Below are positions 1 through 12,559 of a DNA stretch of 64,000 nt, piece after piece. This DNA is from Hericium rajendrae (taxonomy: Eukaryota > Basidiomycota > Agaricomycetes > Russulales > Hericiaceae). The translations under genes were made by a program, and so were the position numbers. The notes beneath the pieces were generated by a model. The model was not told the DNA's origin and made no database searches. It saw nothing but the letters and a program-made list of their open reading frames with translations. The stretch's first letter is position 1; each line of letters starts with the position of its first letter. The stretch is taken from NCBI GenBank assembly GCA_033439255.1, contig CM065881.1, positions 2,852,001 through 2,916,000 of the forward strand. The letters run 5' to 3'.

Positions 1-1399
1 CCACGGTAGCTCAACCGGCGCGTGGCCCTGCGCGTCCGCGTCAAGTGCCAAATACAACGGCGTCTTTTCTTGTTGCTATCTGCACCTGGCCTGACGAGCT
101 AAGCTTAGACTTGCTCGATATATCGTCGGCATCACCAAGTTATATGTCGAGACGTCGCTCTACTCTGCCGTATTGACATCATAAGGTCTCGACTTGATGA
201 CTGACGCTGCAGGTCCGAGTCGGACTCTCATGATATCCCATATGCTTGGACGGTAGTGCGTACAGGAGTGACAGCCCTTTCCACCTTTCTGATTTCTTGT
301 TGCCTGCTGCTGCCAGACTTAGCGCTGCAGAGTGCGGCGCCCTGCTGGCCTCATGATGTTCAGAGCGGCTCGCTCGTCCTGCATCTTCCAAGCTGGAGAT
401 TGCATCGGCATTCAGATACGTGCATAAAGAATTGGCCGTCCCTTTGTGCTCTGATAGCGCTAGACCTGCACGTTGCGGAAAGACAACGTTTCCTGCAGGC
501 TTGCAAGTAACACGTTGCAACCATCATTAATTTTCAAGTGACCGTGTGTCAGAATAACGCCAGCCAGGATGATTGCTACTTCGCGTTATCTCATAATCTT
601 CTCCCAGATCTTCGTCATTGAGGCCTGACGCCTGAGGCAAAATTCCCGTATATCGATGGTTCGACACGTTCAACATTATCGAGGTTTCTGCCCATGGTGC
701 AGAAGTCCGTCCACATGCAATCCCTGAATATGTACGAATTTCGCCTATGCGCTATCGACACAGGAATATGTTTATGCTCATTCATGTAAGTGCACAATCT
801 GAACGAACAGCAAAATCAGCTGCTCCATACTCCTGCTATCAGACGCTGAGAATAACATAAGTCGTCAAATAATACAAGCCTCTGATGTATGTAACCAGAT
901 GGAACCTGATGCTCAAACGAGGTCAAACCTTTCCATCTTCTGTTCGAGAAGCTTTTTTGAAGAGCGCTATTACTATGTTAGTGGATGATGAGAACATTTG
1001 ATGGGCCTTGCCTATAGCAGACGGCGGTGGAAGCTCTATCCATTTTTTTAATGGTTCGGATTTGCCTTACACTGCTAACCGTCAGGCCCCTAGCTCTAAG
1101 TGATATCAGGCGTAGCGCAGATGAAACGTGCATGTCCGCGCGCCTGATACGTACGAAGTGCTTGTGGTCTTCCGGCCATCGCATCGACCAGTCTGCGAAC
1201 CCAGCGGGAGATCAAAATTGATCATTTGGGAGCTCATATCTGCTTTCCCGGTATTTGGGACCGCCGGATTGATAAGTATAACATGTACGTTCCAGGTATT
1301 TAAGGAATGCGCATCGCAGCAGGCACCTCGTCTAACATCCTCACCTCCCCCCACTTTTCACTCAGGCTTCTGACCTGCGCAGTGTTCGAATCCTTGACT
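1..1399. other. No recognisable gene
   Basis: I see no conserved protein or RNA in this stretch. Open frames on both strands are short, overlap one another and lack splice-linked continuity or familiar motifs. The last 100 bases are presumably promoter and leader of the next gene. Confidence 0.5.
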
Positions 1400-2144
1400 A
1401 TGGCCGTCATCGACTCATTCAGAACAAACACTACTAGCGTCGCCGTGAGTTTTCACCTTTATCGGAACACCACGGCCGTGGTCCTGAAGTTATTCCGCCT
1501 CAGTACACATGGCCTATCGATGTTTCTGGCATCGAGCGCATCATGCTTTCTGCGCACGGTGACCTTCAAAGGCTCCTGAGGTAGGGGAACCGCTATGTTC
1601 TCCCGTTTGCAAATTGACACCTAAATTCAGCGCGTTCTTCGCGCGCACGATCACCATCAACCCCATCTATGCGCACAACTCCCCGCGCACCCAACTGGCA
1701 TCTGCAGAGCACCCCGTCACGCAGCGCCGCGAGGTCCACCTCCAGTGCTCGCGCAAGACGGTCTGCGTCGCCACCAGCACGGTCACGATCACCAGCCCGC
1801 TGTGCGAGCGTCTCTTCCTTGACGAGAAGTTCGCCATCGGACAGATGTTCCGGCGTATGGGAAAGGTGCCCGAGTTCGCGCTGCTCGCGTGCGGCTCTGA
1901 GGAACTCGAGGACGGCAAGCGCAAGCTCTGGCGGCGGTACACGCTGTCCATGGAGGGGTTCGAGACTGATATCACCGAAGTCTTCCCTGACCGCGACATG
2001 TTCGTCCTCTGTGAAGCTTGGCTGGACGGGAGTGACGCGGAGAAGGAGAAGGCGGGCGTGGAGGAATGTCCCGCCGACGAGGCGAAGCAGCGGTATGCAC
2101 AGGGGCAGGCCTCTGATGCAACTCCCCTGCCTGCCTCGGCATGA
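1400..2144 (+). CDS. UbiC/UTRA-like fold protein, unknown role
   Basis: Proposed exons are 1400-1444, 1504-1580 and 1631-2144, giving 211 aa. The introns of 59 and 50 bp have GTGAGT...CAG and GTAGGG...CAG ends, and the phases agree. The second and third exons join to read WPIDVSGIERIMLSAHGD and then RTITINPIY. The middle carries ERLFLDEKFAIGQMFR, resembling the chorismate-lyase (UbiC) and UTRA ligand-binding fold, where an aromatic-acid ligand sits in a small beta sheet. No DNA-binding domain is present, so a regulator of the bacterial GntR kind is unlikely. I recall uncharacterised fungal proteins of this type but cannot assign a reaction. The first exon is the least certain part: reading on through the first intron also looks partly coding. 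The C-terminal 25 residues are acidic and low complexity. Confidence 0.6.
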
Positions 2145-2401
2145 AGACTCTTGGTTTGATGTTTCTTCCCTTTTCTGTGCTGTCTGTATGCCGTCGGGCT
2201 GTTGTACGATTCTCGCTGTTTTTTTCGCTGTGCGATGTACATTAGGTGCCACGTGATCCGCATTAACTTCCACATGACTACATCGCGTCGCGTTGTACTG
2301 TATGCTCATGCTCTTACCCTCCTCCATGCCCATACCACTGTTTGTAGTGTATACTATCCTCTGCATATAGATTTCTCGCTTTTCTCAACGTCGATACGAA
2401 T

Positions 2402-3780
2402 ATGCCTATCCATTCTCGGCAGACATCTATTCAGCAGTTGGCTTCTCCTCGAGCCCGTAGATCTCTGGCTCACAGTACGGTGAGTAACGATTGTCACACC
2501 TTAATTGAGTCTTCATTGAGACAAGCCGTCGTACAGAATAAATTTCCCGTAGAGCTCACGGATGCCATTGTCGAGATACTTCTTGAAACCGAAGGCCGCA
2601 AGTTCTCAGCCATCGCCCAGTTCAGCCTCGCCTCGCGCCAGTTTAGACAAATCGCATATCGGTCATACTTTTCTTACATTAAATTGAACTTCACAAGAGA
2701 AATCGGGAAGATTCGCCGCTTTCCTGCATGGTTCTGCCATATTCGGTTCGTTTCATGCGCATATACAGCGCATATACTCACCACTCATGCTCACTTCGGT
2801 GCCAGGACCCTGTCTATAACATCCAATATCCTGCAAATGAACTCCCTGTCGATGGATCGCTTTCCGCTTACCACATTGCATATTTCATTCTTGCCAGAAA
2901 GCCTCCTTAACCTTCATACTCGCGTGGTCAAAGACCTTCAACAACTGCCGGCGACGATAACCACGCTAAAGCTCACCTCGCTCCCGCAAATCAGCAAAGC
3001 ACTCCTTGAGAAGATCGCGGATCGTTGCCCAAACATCCAGGTGCTGGAGTTGAGCGTCGCAGAAAGGGTTGATGATGCTTGCTGCTGGGGCTGCCTCGAG
3101 GAATCTGCCGGCTGTGTCGTGCATTCTCCCGTTGGCAGTATGGTTGACACTATCGAAGAACTGGCGGTGAGTAGCCATGAAAGTGAAGAGCACTGGTTAT
3201 GAGAGCTGAAAGACGTGCATATATGCAGATATATTACAGCACGCCCCTCAAGCCCTTGAAGCGTCTCCGCCATTTGTCGCTCGGCGTCTTCGTCTCACAC
3301 GAGACCGTTCTCTACGACCACGTCGATGGGCATCCACCCGAAGTCAAAGAGCCAAGTAGTCCTCTCAGCTCCCCATCTGTCGACGTGTTTTCTGCCCCAC
3401 AGAGTCCGATGGTCCAAGACATGTTGCGAAGAGAGAACCTCGTCATGGGGATGTCCACGCCGCTCTCCATGGCCCCCTATTTATCTAGGCACAACGCAGT
3501 CCATGAGTGCGCCGGCATGCCATCGACCTGTGTCGACTGCCTCCAGAAGCACAGCCTGCGAGGTCGCGACGACGAGCTCACGTTGAGCATCAGGATGGCG
3601 CAGATGCTGAAGGACCTGGAAACAGTCCGATGGAGTTCTTGGTTCAGCTGCCCGGACGGCGGTGAGCCAGACAATAGCGAGGAAGCAGAATCCCTGTACG
3701 ATGGAGGGAAGCCGAGGTGGACGAAACTCTGGATTCTTCGGAAGGACGGGAGAATCAGAGTCCGGAGGCGCCCGTGGTAA
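2402..3780 (+). CDS. F-box-like protein with leucine-rich region
   Basis: Proposed exons are 2402-2479, 2537-3166 and 3229-3780, giving 419 aa. The first intron (57 bp, GTGAGT...ACAG) is a multiple of three and could be read through, but its splice signals are strong. Residues about 27-75 form a degenerate F-box (NKFPVELTDAIVEILLE, then ASRQFRQIAYRSYF), which in this family binds Skp1 in SCF ubiquitin ligases. A leucine-rich stretch follows, then a Cys-rich segment (CCWGCLEESAGC followed by HSP) typical of mushroom F-box-like proteins. The C-terminal third is hydrophilic and rich in Ser and Pro. The substrate is unknown. F-box families of this kind are greatly expanded in mushrooms, and a second, more canonical member lies at 18847-20090. 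Confidence 0.75.
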
Positions 3781-3807
3781 GGAGACTGAAGGAATGCGCG
3801 AGGACAT

Positions 3808-3849
3808 CCGCAAAAATCAGCTTTATTCCGCAAAAATCAGCTTTATTCC
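3808..3849 (+). repeat. 20-bp tandem duplication
   Basis: Two adjacent perfect copies of a 20-base unit (ccgcaaaaatcagctttatt) lie just after the F-box stop codon. They look like a recent slippage or repair duplication in the 3' untranslated region. Confidence 0.9.
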
Positions 3850-4547
3850 TAATGTCGCAAGATGTGTTCATTTTTCTTCATTCTCACTCGGATCTGCAAT
3901 TGTCACTGCTCAACGTCATGAATCGCACTTCAATCATTATTGTAACTCAGCTTTAGAATACCCCAGGGACCTTGTTGTGTTCAGCTTATATACCTAGCGT
4001 GCTGCTATATCATAGAGTAAGATCAGCTTGACATGATGGCCAGTTCTTCGAAAAGCATTAGAGTGTCAGAGGAACAATAGTATCCATGTGCATAATAACA
4101 GTCTCCGGTATAAGGATTAGACGCGTTTGTAACGCTTGCCTGCAAATTCGAGACATCTTATCACTGTCTGAAGAGAAGGTGATCAAGAGGTGTTGCATGC
4201 GAAAGACTAACAAACTTATTGTCCTTTCATTTAGCAGGCCGTATATCCGTTGTTGCTAAGGCAATGCTATTGAGCAAGCAGTCCACCCGGTTAAACCACC
4301 TGCGCGGGGCGGATGGGTGGCACCGAAGTCCACAATATGCGAGACAATGGGCGGCGTGGCCTGCTCGCTTTTGCTTAGCGCCATTAGATATAAGGACGCA
4401 GTCCGCTTTGAACTCGCTCACCTACTTTCACCGGTATTCTCCCTCATCTAACGACATTAGCCTTTTGCACCACTGTTCTTTGTGATCCTCGTGTCCTCTT
4501 CATCAACTCTCCTACACTCCATATTAGGAACATCAGCGATCGACATC
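3850..4547. other. Intergenic, promoter of the next gene
   Basis: AT-rich spacer with no conserved coding signal. The last 150 bases contain pyrimidine-rich runs before the ATG at 4548 and probably include the start site of the proline-rich gene. Confidence 0.4.
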
Positions 4548-5480
4548 ATGGAGGCTACCAACCGACCCACCAAGTCTCAGAGCGAGAAGACCGCCGAATT
4601 TGCACGGCTGTTCTACTTCTTCGAGAAGCTCAGCCAGCCTCGCCCCCGCCTTGACGTTCCCTCCTCGTCCGATGTCACCATCGAATCATGGGTTCCCAAG
4701 GACATGGAGCCCCTCCTCAAGAACCTCCAAACCGTCCTTGCGAAGGATGCGCCGGTTGAGGACGAACTCGAGATGGACGAGCCATCCACACCTACCCCCG
4801 CCGCACCGTCCCCTTCCCCATCCATCCCCGTCCCTCCGTCTACACCTCGCCCCCGTCGTAACACTCTCGCGACACCTACCATTCCGAAGCGCTATCCCTT
4901 TACGTTCAAGATGATGCTGCACAAGCTCTATGATCTCGAAGACTGGGCTGCGAAGATCCGCGAAGTCGTATCGACCAGCCAAGAGCAGTTCCGCTCCCTC
5001 GAGGAGCGCGGGCGCGCGTCCGATGGCCCCACCACTCCTCGCTCCCCACCCGCGACATTCTCCAAATCATTTTCGCCCCTCGCGTCTCCAGCCGGCAAAT
5101 CCGACTGCCTCCCCTCTGCGTCGCCCACCAAGGACAAGTTCAAGGACATAGCAAACCTTGGTCTGGGGATGCCCTCTCGTCCTGAGCACCCCCAAGGGCG
5201 CGCCGTGAAGAGGCGCATTGTCGACCGCCGCCGCTCGGTCGGCACTCAAGATGCTCGGGAGAACGGCTGGGTTTACGATGCCGCAGCCTCATCGTTTGAT
5301 ATGGACTCGGAGATGGAGAGGAGGCAGGTCTCGCGGGACATGGACGAGAGGAGGAGGAAGCGGGTTATCTCCTCGGTCGGGTTCGAGGAGACGGAGAAAG
5401 AGACTGTCGCCGCGGGAGCTGCCCGTGTGCACTTCGTGGAGAGGAGGCCGATGAAGCGTCTTAACGGTAACATGGCCTGA
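4548..5480 (+). CDS. Proline/serine-rich protein of unknown function
   Basis: Single exon of 310 aa. The ATG at 4548 (MEATNRPTKSQ) is preferred over the in-frame codon at 4482 because the 22 upstream residues are hydrophobic and unlike the rest. Residues 1-65 are predicted helical (ARLFYFFEKLSQ, PLLKNLQTVL). Residues 80-105 are a Pro/Thr/Ser-rich linker. Residues 110-150 form a compact segment with YPFTFKMMLHKLYDLEDWA. Residues 160-310 are low complexity, with basic clusters (VKRRIVDRRRS; ERRRKRV) that could act as nuclear localisation signals. GC content and codon use match the housekeeping genes, so it is very likely real. I do not recognise the family and give no function. Confidence 0.65.
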   Translation: MEATNRPTKSQSEKTAEFARLFYFFEKLSQPRPRLDVPSSSDVTIESWVPKDMEPLLKNLQTVLAKDAPVEDELEMDEPSTPTPAAPSPSPSIPVPPSTPRPRRNTLATPTIPKRYPFTFKMMLHKLYDLEDWAAKIREVVSTSQEQFRSLEERGRASDGPTTPRSPPATFSKSFSPLASPAGKSDCLPSASPTKDKFKDIANLGLGMPSRPEHPQGRAVKRRIVDRRRSVGTQDARENGWVYDAAASSFDMDSEMERRQVSRDMDERRRKRVISSVGFEETEKETVAAGAARVHFVERRPMKRLNGNMA

Positions 5481-7800
5481 AGGGGAGTTTCACTGTACTG
5501 CCTTTGCCTGTAGATAAAGCCGGTATGTCTTTGTTGTTTGCCATCGACGCACGAGCCTTGTACTCACCTACCCTTGTTCTTTCAGACGCCTCCACTATTT
5601 AGCATATAGGACATCCATCTTGTCCACCGGCCGCGCTCACTATGCGTCGCACGCCCGGCCGGATGTTGTTGTAGTTCGATGGATTCATGGACATCACTGT
5701 ACCTTCAACTCACACCGCCAGACATCGCCGCCGTCTTTCCGTGGTCTTATCCCATGACGCAAATGAGCTGGGAGCTGGAACCACTACTTAGTTAGAACTG
5801 CGTTGTCAAAATTGTGATACACACTACTTACCTACGCACCTATCTACGCTGATCGCAAGCCTGACGCGGATGTGCTCGCGACATCACCGTGGCAAATCAA
5901 AGAAATGCTTTATAGCTTGCTGATTCATGTGATACCGTTGGCGATGTCTTTTCAGTTCATCATGTACAGAAAATGGAGTAGATTGAGAGTTGAGATATTG
6001 GAAGTCATGCATGCGAAGACTGCCGTACGCCTGACACGATCACCTTCTGTGCCGGGCCCGGTTCTATTCGGCCGACGATGCCGAGCATCTTGGCTCGTCG
6101 TTGAATATGTATGTTTTCATAGCATCGCACTCAACGAACTCAAACCCAGTTCAAATTATGCAGATAGGACGTAGAGGTAGCGCGACAAAGAATGGCATAA
6201 CGACGACAAGACATAAAATATTTTACGAACACGCGCGCTCGCCGCGAAGTCTCCTAGCAACTTGAAGAGACCGTCTAACGCGTGAGTTCCTTGCTTGTGA
6301 CTCATATTCTATTTCCAGGACAGTTCTCATGTAGGATGGTTTGCTCAAACGAAACCGAGTTAACTAGAGTACTCTCAGTGCTGGGACACGCGGTCACCTG
6401 ACCTTCCTGACACAAAAAGGCGCGCAAGCGGCGCGCGACGAAGAGAGGCCATTCGGCGAACCGACTTTAGGTTCATCATCGCTGCACGCATTGAAACATG
6501 GCGAGCGTTCCGTTGGTGTATTGCTGTAGCGCTTTGACTGCGGTCAGCTGAGACAAGGAACGAGAAAGAGCGGAGCAATCGGATGCAGATGCGTGTCGAC
6601 GTCTTTTGCGCGCGCCTAAAGTTCCTGGATTCCGCCGCATATCGTACATCTCGACGTGTGGCGTACACAGATATCGATTCAGTTTTGAGCTCGATGGCAT
6701 GATAGGCGCTGAGGTTTGTCCGGAAAACAGCACCGTGGTGAGATAGCGATTCCAGCACGCCAGAGCGTTCCCATGAAGCGGGCGGTACCAATGTTCGTGG
6801 TCTCAGGAAAACGGGGCGCTGGCCATAGATGTATTCGTGGCATCTGGATACGACAGAGCGTCTCCTTCAGGCTCATCTTCCTATGGAGTCATGGACACAG
6901 GTTCCGGGGCTTCAAGATCGAAGACGCTGAGAATATTGAAGCCCCTCGACACAGGCACTGTCGTGATGTTGCAAATGCACGAGAATCTAGAAGCGAAAAC
7001 GGAGGAACGACGAAGATGACCTGCTATTCTGACTGTGGCTGCTCATTAACGAGCTTGGATTGTACCATGAGATCTGTCTCAATGAAAAAAAAAACGGCGG
7101 AAGAGCTGTAAATGATGGGCTCGGCGATGAAACGCGGTAGGTCCGGGCCCAAACGCTCGCGCGGTGTCAAGTCATCGAGATCTATCGTAATTCTCGAACC
7201 GGCGTCTTGCATCGATATGTGCGGGGATCTGCTGGCGTTCAGGACATACGCGGGTACCAAGGCGAATACCAGGGATATGGTTCTGTGAGATGGTTCTCAT
7301 GCTGCTCACAGAGGAAGAAACAGTTCATAGACCCTGCAGCGCTGGTAAAAAGGTATGTTGCCGTACCCAAGCTCCAGGCGCTCGTCAGTCAACAGGGCGG
7401 CATACCAATTAGGTCCGGCAACAAGATGCGAATGAAACCGCCGAAGAGCGACTAGCTTGAATGTTGGTGATGGCTGCGGGGCCGTAACGAGACACGAGGA
7501 CAGCCCTTCACGCAGAACCAACGCATCAAACACAGCTCAATACTCGTAATGTGAGCAGACAGACGCGCTCACCGTCTCTGAATTCAATATTCTGTCCACA
7601 ATAGCGCCAGGGAGACTCTTGGGCGAAGAGGGAACATGTCTAGTATGTCTTTCGATGCGATATTACATAAAAGGACAAAACACGAGTACTCGCTGACGGA
7701 GGTGAAAATGTCCCAAGCCGGACGACGGATACATTTCCGATACACTGAGTCTGAAAGGTGCGAATAAGCGATCTAATGCAGGGAAATTTGAAGAAAGGAC
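5481..7800. other. Gene-poor stretch
   Basis: No conserved domain or consistent exon chain was found on either strand. Open frames of 60-138 codons exist but overlap antisense partners of equal quality. Base composition is less GC-rich than the flanking genes. The first few hundred bases are presumably the 3' end of the preceding transcript. Confidence 0.45.
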
Positions 7801-7807
7801 GTGGGTT

Positions 7808-8340
7808 CTAGTTACTTATGCTTGTGAGACTGAACACGAGATGCCGGAGATTTACAGGCTTGTCAAAGGCCATGCTCCGTACAGGACCAAGACTGCCAGT
7901 AAGAGGGGAATGGGGTCGGAAAGAGGCCCATATATCGATGTCCAAGGGAGCGGATTTACCAGGCGCACCATCCATGTCCAACACCGAGGTCACCACCGTG
8001 CCATATACTTTCATCACGTGATCGTTCAGCGCAACGTTGAATCCGCGAGGCAAATACACTGCATCGAAAACGAAACGATGCACAAGATTTTGGGAGTGCA
8101 GATACTTCTTTGGCATTGTTGCCATAGCATTGCCTAGCTGCTGTCATTGCGCACAGCCTGGAATTGAATGTTCCGGGGTAATCAGCGTAGGATCATCCGC
8201 AAAAGCGGTAATTATGGGGTAGAAGGTTCGGGCGCACCTGCAGGAGTTCCTGCATCCGTACAAACGATGGAGCGGCGACAACATGCGACACATGTGTTTC
8301 GTGATGGAGACCGGAACTACGCTTCTCCGAGTGAATGAAA
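7808..8340 (-). CDS. Possible two-exon gene, unknown
   Basis: On the minus strand an open stretch at about 8340-8237 (reading HVVAAPSFVRMQELLQ) can splice with phase 0 to 8136-7808. The second part has coding character: MATMPKKYLHSQ, then VFDAVYLPRGF, then VLDMDGAPGKSAPLDIDIW, ending in a stop at 7808. The donor would be GTGCGC and the acceptor GACAG. The start is not visible, so there may be further exons upstream or the locus may be decayed. I do not recognise the family. The evidence is amino-acid composition plus one plausible splice. Confidence 0.3.
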
Positions 8341-9553
8341 TTTCACCGCGCCGCCGTTGAAAGAGATCCATATGCTCCGACTGTTGGGAGGTGGCATGCT
8401 TCAGAATTGGTAGATAAGTTCCCATATCCATTTACCGATGACCAAAAGACAAAGATGTTTGGGCGTACGTCTGTGTCCCAGTCAAAATTGTGCCCTATAG
8501 AGGATAATAGTGAAATGAGCGGGCCTGCTCGATTGAAAATTTGTGAGTTGCACATCATAACTCACGCTGCACCACTTCCTTGTGGTCATATTTCTTAGTA
8601 TCGATTCGCACAGCGTTATATTGCGCTCACCAGGCAAGGTCGCATACGGAGCCGTAGGTGCGATCTTATGCGACCCTGCTCTGGCCATGCAGGCATACGG
8701 CTTGTAAAGCGGCGTTCCTTGACAATCACCGAGAGGACGTGACGTGATTGATCTTCTGCTAGCATATACGTTCACAGCCCGATCGACACGTCAGCGGGGG
8801 TTTGAACAGTGCTGTTGCATTAGAACATCGTGGCTCCGTATCGAGTCTCGACTCGCGGACGCGACATTGAGCCACGGGCATGGCAATCTTCACCGCGAGA
8901 CCAAAGCGCGAATTTGCCTATCCCTACCGCCAAATTGCGGACTATGCCATGGAGTTGTAAGCAATGGTCGTCCGACAGTTCAGTTCCGTTTAGGCTTGAG
9001 ATTAGAGTAGTATTCAGAAGTTTCGAAGCATGGACACGGACCTGCTGGATTGGATTTTCGGGTTGATCATTTAGTCTGCCGCTGATTATCATGCTTTAGC
9101 ATTTTCAGCGCGCCCACCGAGTACCGGGAATTGGAGGGAAGGCAAGAGTACTGGTAGATGAGTCGCCCGAATCACGGAGACGGGACAGACGTCCGCCGCT
9201 GTCCAGGTATGGATACTCGCCATTTTTTGCGGCTGTCCGCCAGCAGCATGAAACGATGTGCCCGGTACCGTGCACAGCGACGGCCCAGAGCTTGAGACTG
9301 ATTTCGTTAAACGATCGGAGACGTGTCGTCGGGGAACTGCAAGCGTCGTTAGAGCGCCGCTCGAAAAGCAGGTATTTCTGTAGACTGTGGAAAATAGCGC
9401 GTGGGTCACACGTGTAACTCTGTGTAACGCATAACGCGACGCGTCTGCTCCTTCAGGTTTACTCTGCCACATTCTCGTTCCAAACTTCCACGGGCTGTCC
9501 TTGTGGTCGTTTCTCAGATCGACTTTGACTCCCAGTCTGGACCAGACCACAAT
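8341..9553. other. Spacer upstream of NUP85
   Basis: Minus-strand open frames at 8482-8775, 8820-9092 and 9089-9550 could be upstream exons of the preceding candidate gene, but no splice chain could be justified. The last 200 bases are presumably the promoter of the nucleoporin gene. Confidence 0.35.
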
Positions 9554-12256
9554 ATGAACTCACGGGATGCCGTGCATCTAGTGCCGGCTTTGTTTGAGAA
9601 AGATGGCGAAGAAGAGTTCATCCAGTCCGGTCGGACGCTGTCGCTTGCATGTTCTCCTCGAGATAGCTCAATGGCGGTGTTTGCAACAACTGCAGTACGT
9701 CCAATGGCATGGCATTGTCCTCTCTATCGACCTGCTTTTACAGGTCGACCCTCGAGCGCTCGAGGAATTGCCCATCATGTATCCCAAGGAACAAGATATC
9801 TACACCGCGAGCATTGAACGAGCGCCGTCTTCAGAACGACGCTTGGTATGTATTCTTTGATATGGACTTCTCCAGCTAATTGATTTGTGAAGCTTATCAC
9901 AGATACTTCCGTGACCTTTGCCGCGCTCCAAAATATATACAAGCAGGCTCCCCAACGGGATAATGCGCTGTACGTTTTCGAATGTGATTCAAGGCTTCTG
10001 ATGCTGACTGCAATAGAAAGACTGAGAGATGAAGATAGACGAAGAGAAATAAATAGATTGGCGACGGACTATGTTTCGTTCACCCGAAATTGCTGGGTGT
10101 TGACATCTGTAAGTGTTCTCGCGATTTCAACGCAGTGCAGCTGTTTAATTGGTCAAGCAGACCCGTGCGAGGGCTGAACCATTACAATTCGAACCAGATC
10201 ATTACAGGACCTTATATACTTGCCTGTCCCTGTTCGTTGTCCTCTACCTGGTGGAGGATGACTCGAGGGACGCGCCAGTGGGCGAAGAACTCATGGAATG
10301 GTTAAATATCCATTTCATAGAACCCTCATCCGAGGAAGGAGACAGCTTGAGCTCTCAGGAGCGCCCTTGGGAAGACGAGACATTCTGGCCGTATCTCATT
10401 CGGTATTTGCAGATTTTTTCTTTCTCTCTAATTATTGCTAACGATGGGACGCTCAGGACTGTCTTACGCGGGCTTATCAAAGCCTCGGTTTTCTTCTTGG
10501 ATGTCTTATCTCGTCACCCGTCGGAAGACCTGCGAGACTTGGCCCAACGACTCAGTCCACTTTTGGCGTCTCGTCCCCGCTTGACCCAGTTTTCAGCTGA
10601 AAGAGAATTTGTCATTGCTCACCGTCGGTGGAAAGACAAGGTCAAATCGTTACGTCTGGAACTTGACCGAGTGGAGGAAGATATACGACATGACGGTTTC
10701 GAGAACTGGTGGGAGCAGCTCAGCGATATTGTGGGCATACTTGAAGGTCGCTCAGAAGTCATTGAGCGCATCTGCCTCGATATGGGTGCAGATTGGAAGG
10801 AGATAGTCGCTGCGTGGGCGGTCTTTGTCGACAACAGGCTGCGGAGACAGAATCTTCCGTGAGCAGCATCCTTCCTGACTGGAGAACGTTGCTGATCCAT
10901 GACATAGTGACGTGGTTGGGCAAATATTGGAGGATGTGCCTTTCGATCCAACCAACCTAGAGGACGCGATACATGCTGCCCTCCTCTCAGGACAGCCTGA
11001 AGATGCACTTCTCCATGCCGCCCGACTCGATGTCTGGTTGGCGGCACATCTGGCAGACCTCATGGAGGCCATTGACCTCATAGATAGAAAGCCCGACGTC
11101 GAGTAAGCGGATCACCATCACTACTTGAAGCCACGGTGTTGATCGGGATTTCAGCTCAGAACTTTCACTACGGCAACAATATATCCTTTCATATGCGGAA
11201 TACCTTCGTTCGGATCCTGCTCTATGGAGGATTACCGTGGACTACATGTGCGCATGCGGTCCAATAGGAATGGAGCGAGCAGATCAAGTCCTGCTCCGCG
11301 TTCCCAGCCTTTCTCAGTTGAACGGCAAAGCACCCGCATCAATAAGTGCAGAAGATGCGAAAGCACGATCAGATCACGTTGCTGGGGTCTTGAAGGAGGT
11401 CATCCAGATTTGCTCCGAGCATGAAAGGGAGAATGTTGGACGAATGGTTTGCAGCGTTCGTCTGATCGCTTTTGGGTTTCGTGACGCGCCTTCTGACGGA
11501 CCTTCAGATCGCAGCGCAGACTTTCCTTCGACGACGGGAGTACGGATTGGCGATCTCCTACATGGCTTCAGCTGAAGACTGGACGGGACTTGGGCGAGTC
11601 GTCGATTCCATCCTAAGAGAATATATCCTTCGAGGTCAGCAAGGGTTGTGGAATGCTAGTATCTTTCTTACCAATTCGTATCCAGGGCCCGAAGTTTTCG
11701 TTCGCTCAGTCGCAGCCGTCGCGCCTTCATTGCAGTCATTAAGGTCAAATCCAAGCGCTAATGGTATTTTTGTTCATCGGCTGGCCTTTGCTGTTCGATA
11801 CGCCGAGTTTCATCAGCGACGGTCGAACGGGGACCTACGAAATGCCGCATTGGACCTTCTAGCCATGTTTCAGGAAGAGGTGACGCCCAAGTCGTGGTGG
11901 GGTGTTTTGATTTGTGATGCTATTGAATTGCTGGAGAGCGGTGAGCGATATCATTCGGAAATGCACTGGCGACCACATCAATTGATTCTAGCTGACAAGG
12001 AGATGGGACGATGCTGTTTGCGTCTTCCGGATCGGTCGAGCTGCTCAAGCGCTTGGAAGAAATTGAAGTCAGAGCCGCACAAGGCTCAAGTGACGATTAC
12101 TTGTCGGTCTTGGTCAAGACCCTCAAAAATGGTTCTGTCAAGGAGGCCATGCAGCGCCTGAAAACAGCCAGACTCCGTTTGGTCAAATACTACGCCCAGT
12201 GCTCTATGTTCGATAGTGCAGGGCATGGTATGTCTGGATTATATATTGATGTGTGA
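9554..12256 (+). CDS. NUP85: Nucleoporin Nup85 (Y-complex scaffold)
   Basis: Ten exons: 9554-9694, 9744-9845, 9893-10108, 10161-10402, 10457-10858, 10908-11102, 11155-11446, 11508-11634, 11686-11940 and 12000-12256, summing to 742 aa with all phases consistent. The product matches fungal Nup85, an all-helical ACE1 scaffold protein of the Nup84/Nup107-160 Y-shaped complex in the nuclear pore coat. Recognisable blocks are the helix ending FWPYLIRTVLRGLIKASVFF, the crown region LSYAEYLRSDPALWRITVDYM, the motif DQVLLRVPSL before KEVIQICSEHERENVGR, and the tail VHRLAFAVRYAEFHQRR then KSWWGVLICDAIELLE. The introns at 10403-10456 and 11635-11685 are multiples of three; removing them restores the family pattern. 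The join at 11941-11999 is the least certain. The length suits the family. Confidence 0.9.
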
Positions 12257-12361
12257 CTTCTGTATATTGTATCTACTGAAATGCATTTTCCTGCGTTTCT
12301 TGTATCTTCTATCTCCGCGCGCGTTGGCTTGAACAGCCAACAATTCCCTTTTACGTTCTTT

Positions 12362-12559
12362 TCATAGGCCCGCATGCCCAGGACCCGTCGACACCAACTC
12401 GCCGCTGCCCTGGCTGTGTCCGACTCCGTTCATCAGCGATATCCATTTGGAATCTGAAATCTTTCCAGATGACGCATCGGGGGCCTCATCCTCATAACTG
12501 CCATGATCTATGTCTAGATCGCTCGCCACAAAGGCGCCCACAGGATCTCGGGCGCTCAT
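12362..12559 (-). CDS. Possible 3' exon of an unknown gene
   Basis: A minus-strand frame reads VASDLDIDHGSYEDEAPDAS and ends GPGHAGL before a stop at 12362. It is acidic and coding-like and converges tail to tail with NUP85. Upstream exons could lie at 12600-13100, but I could not fix a splice, and there is a stop shortly upstream in frame. It may be a C-terminal exon, a relic or chance. Confidence 0.25.
   Translation of the reverse strand: MSARDPVGAFVASDLDIDHGSYEDEAPDASSGKISDSKWISLMNGVGHSQGSGELVSTGPGHAGL

Noticed and set aside
1593-2366. 257-codon open frame antisense to the UbiC-like gene
   Set aside because: It is a shadow of the GC-rich plus-strand exon; the plus-strand reading has splice continuity and a recognisable fold.
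9089-9550. 153-codon minus-strand frame before NUP85
   Set aside because: No motif, no splice partner, and composition typical of an antisense or random frame.
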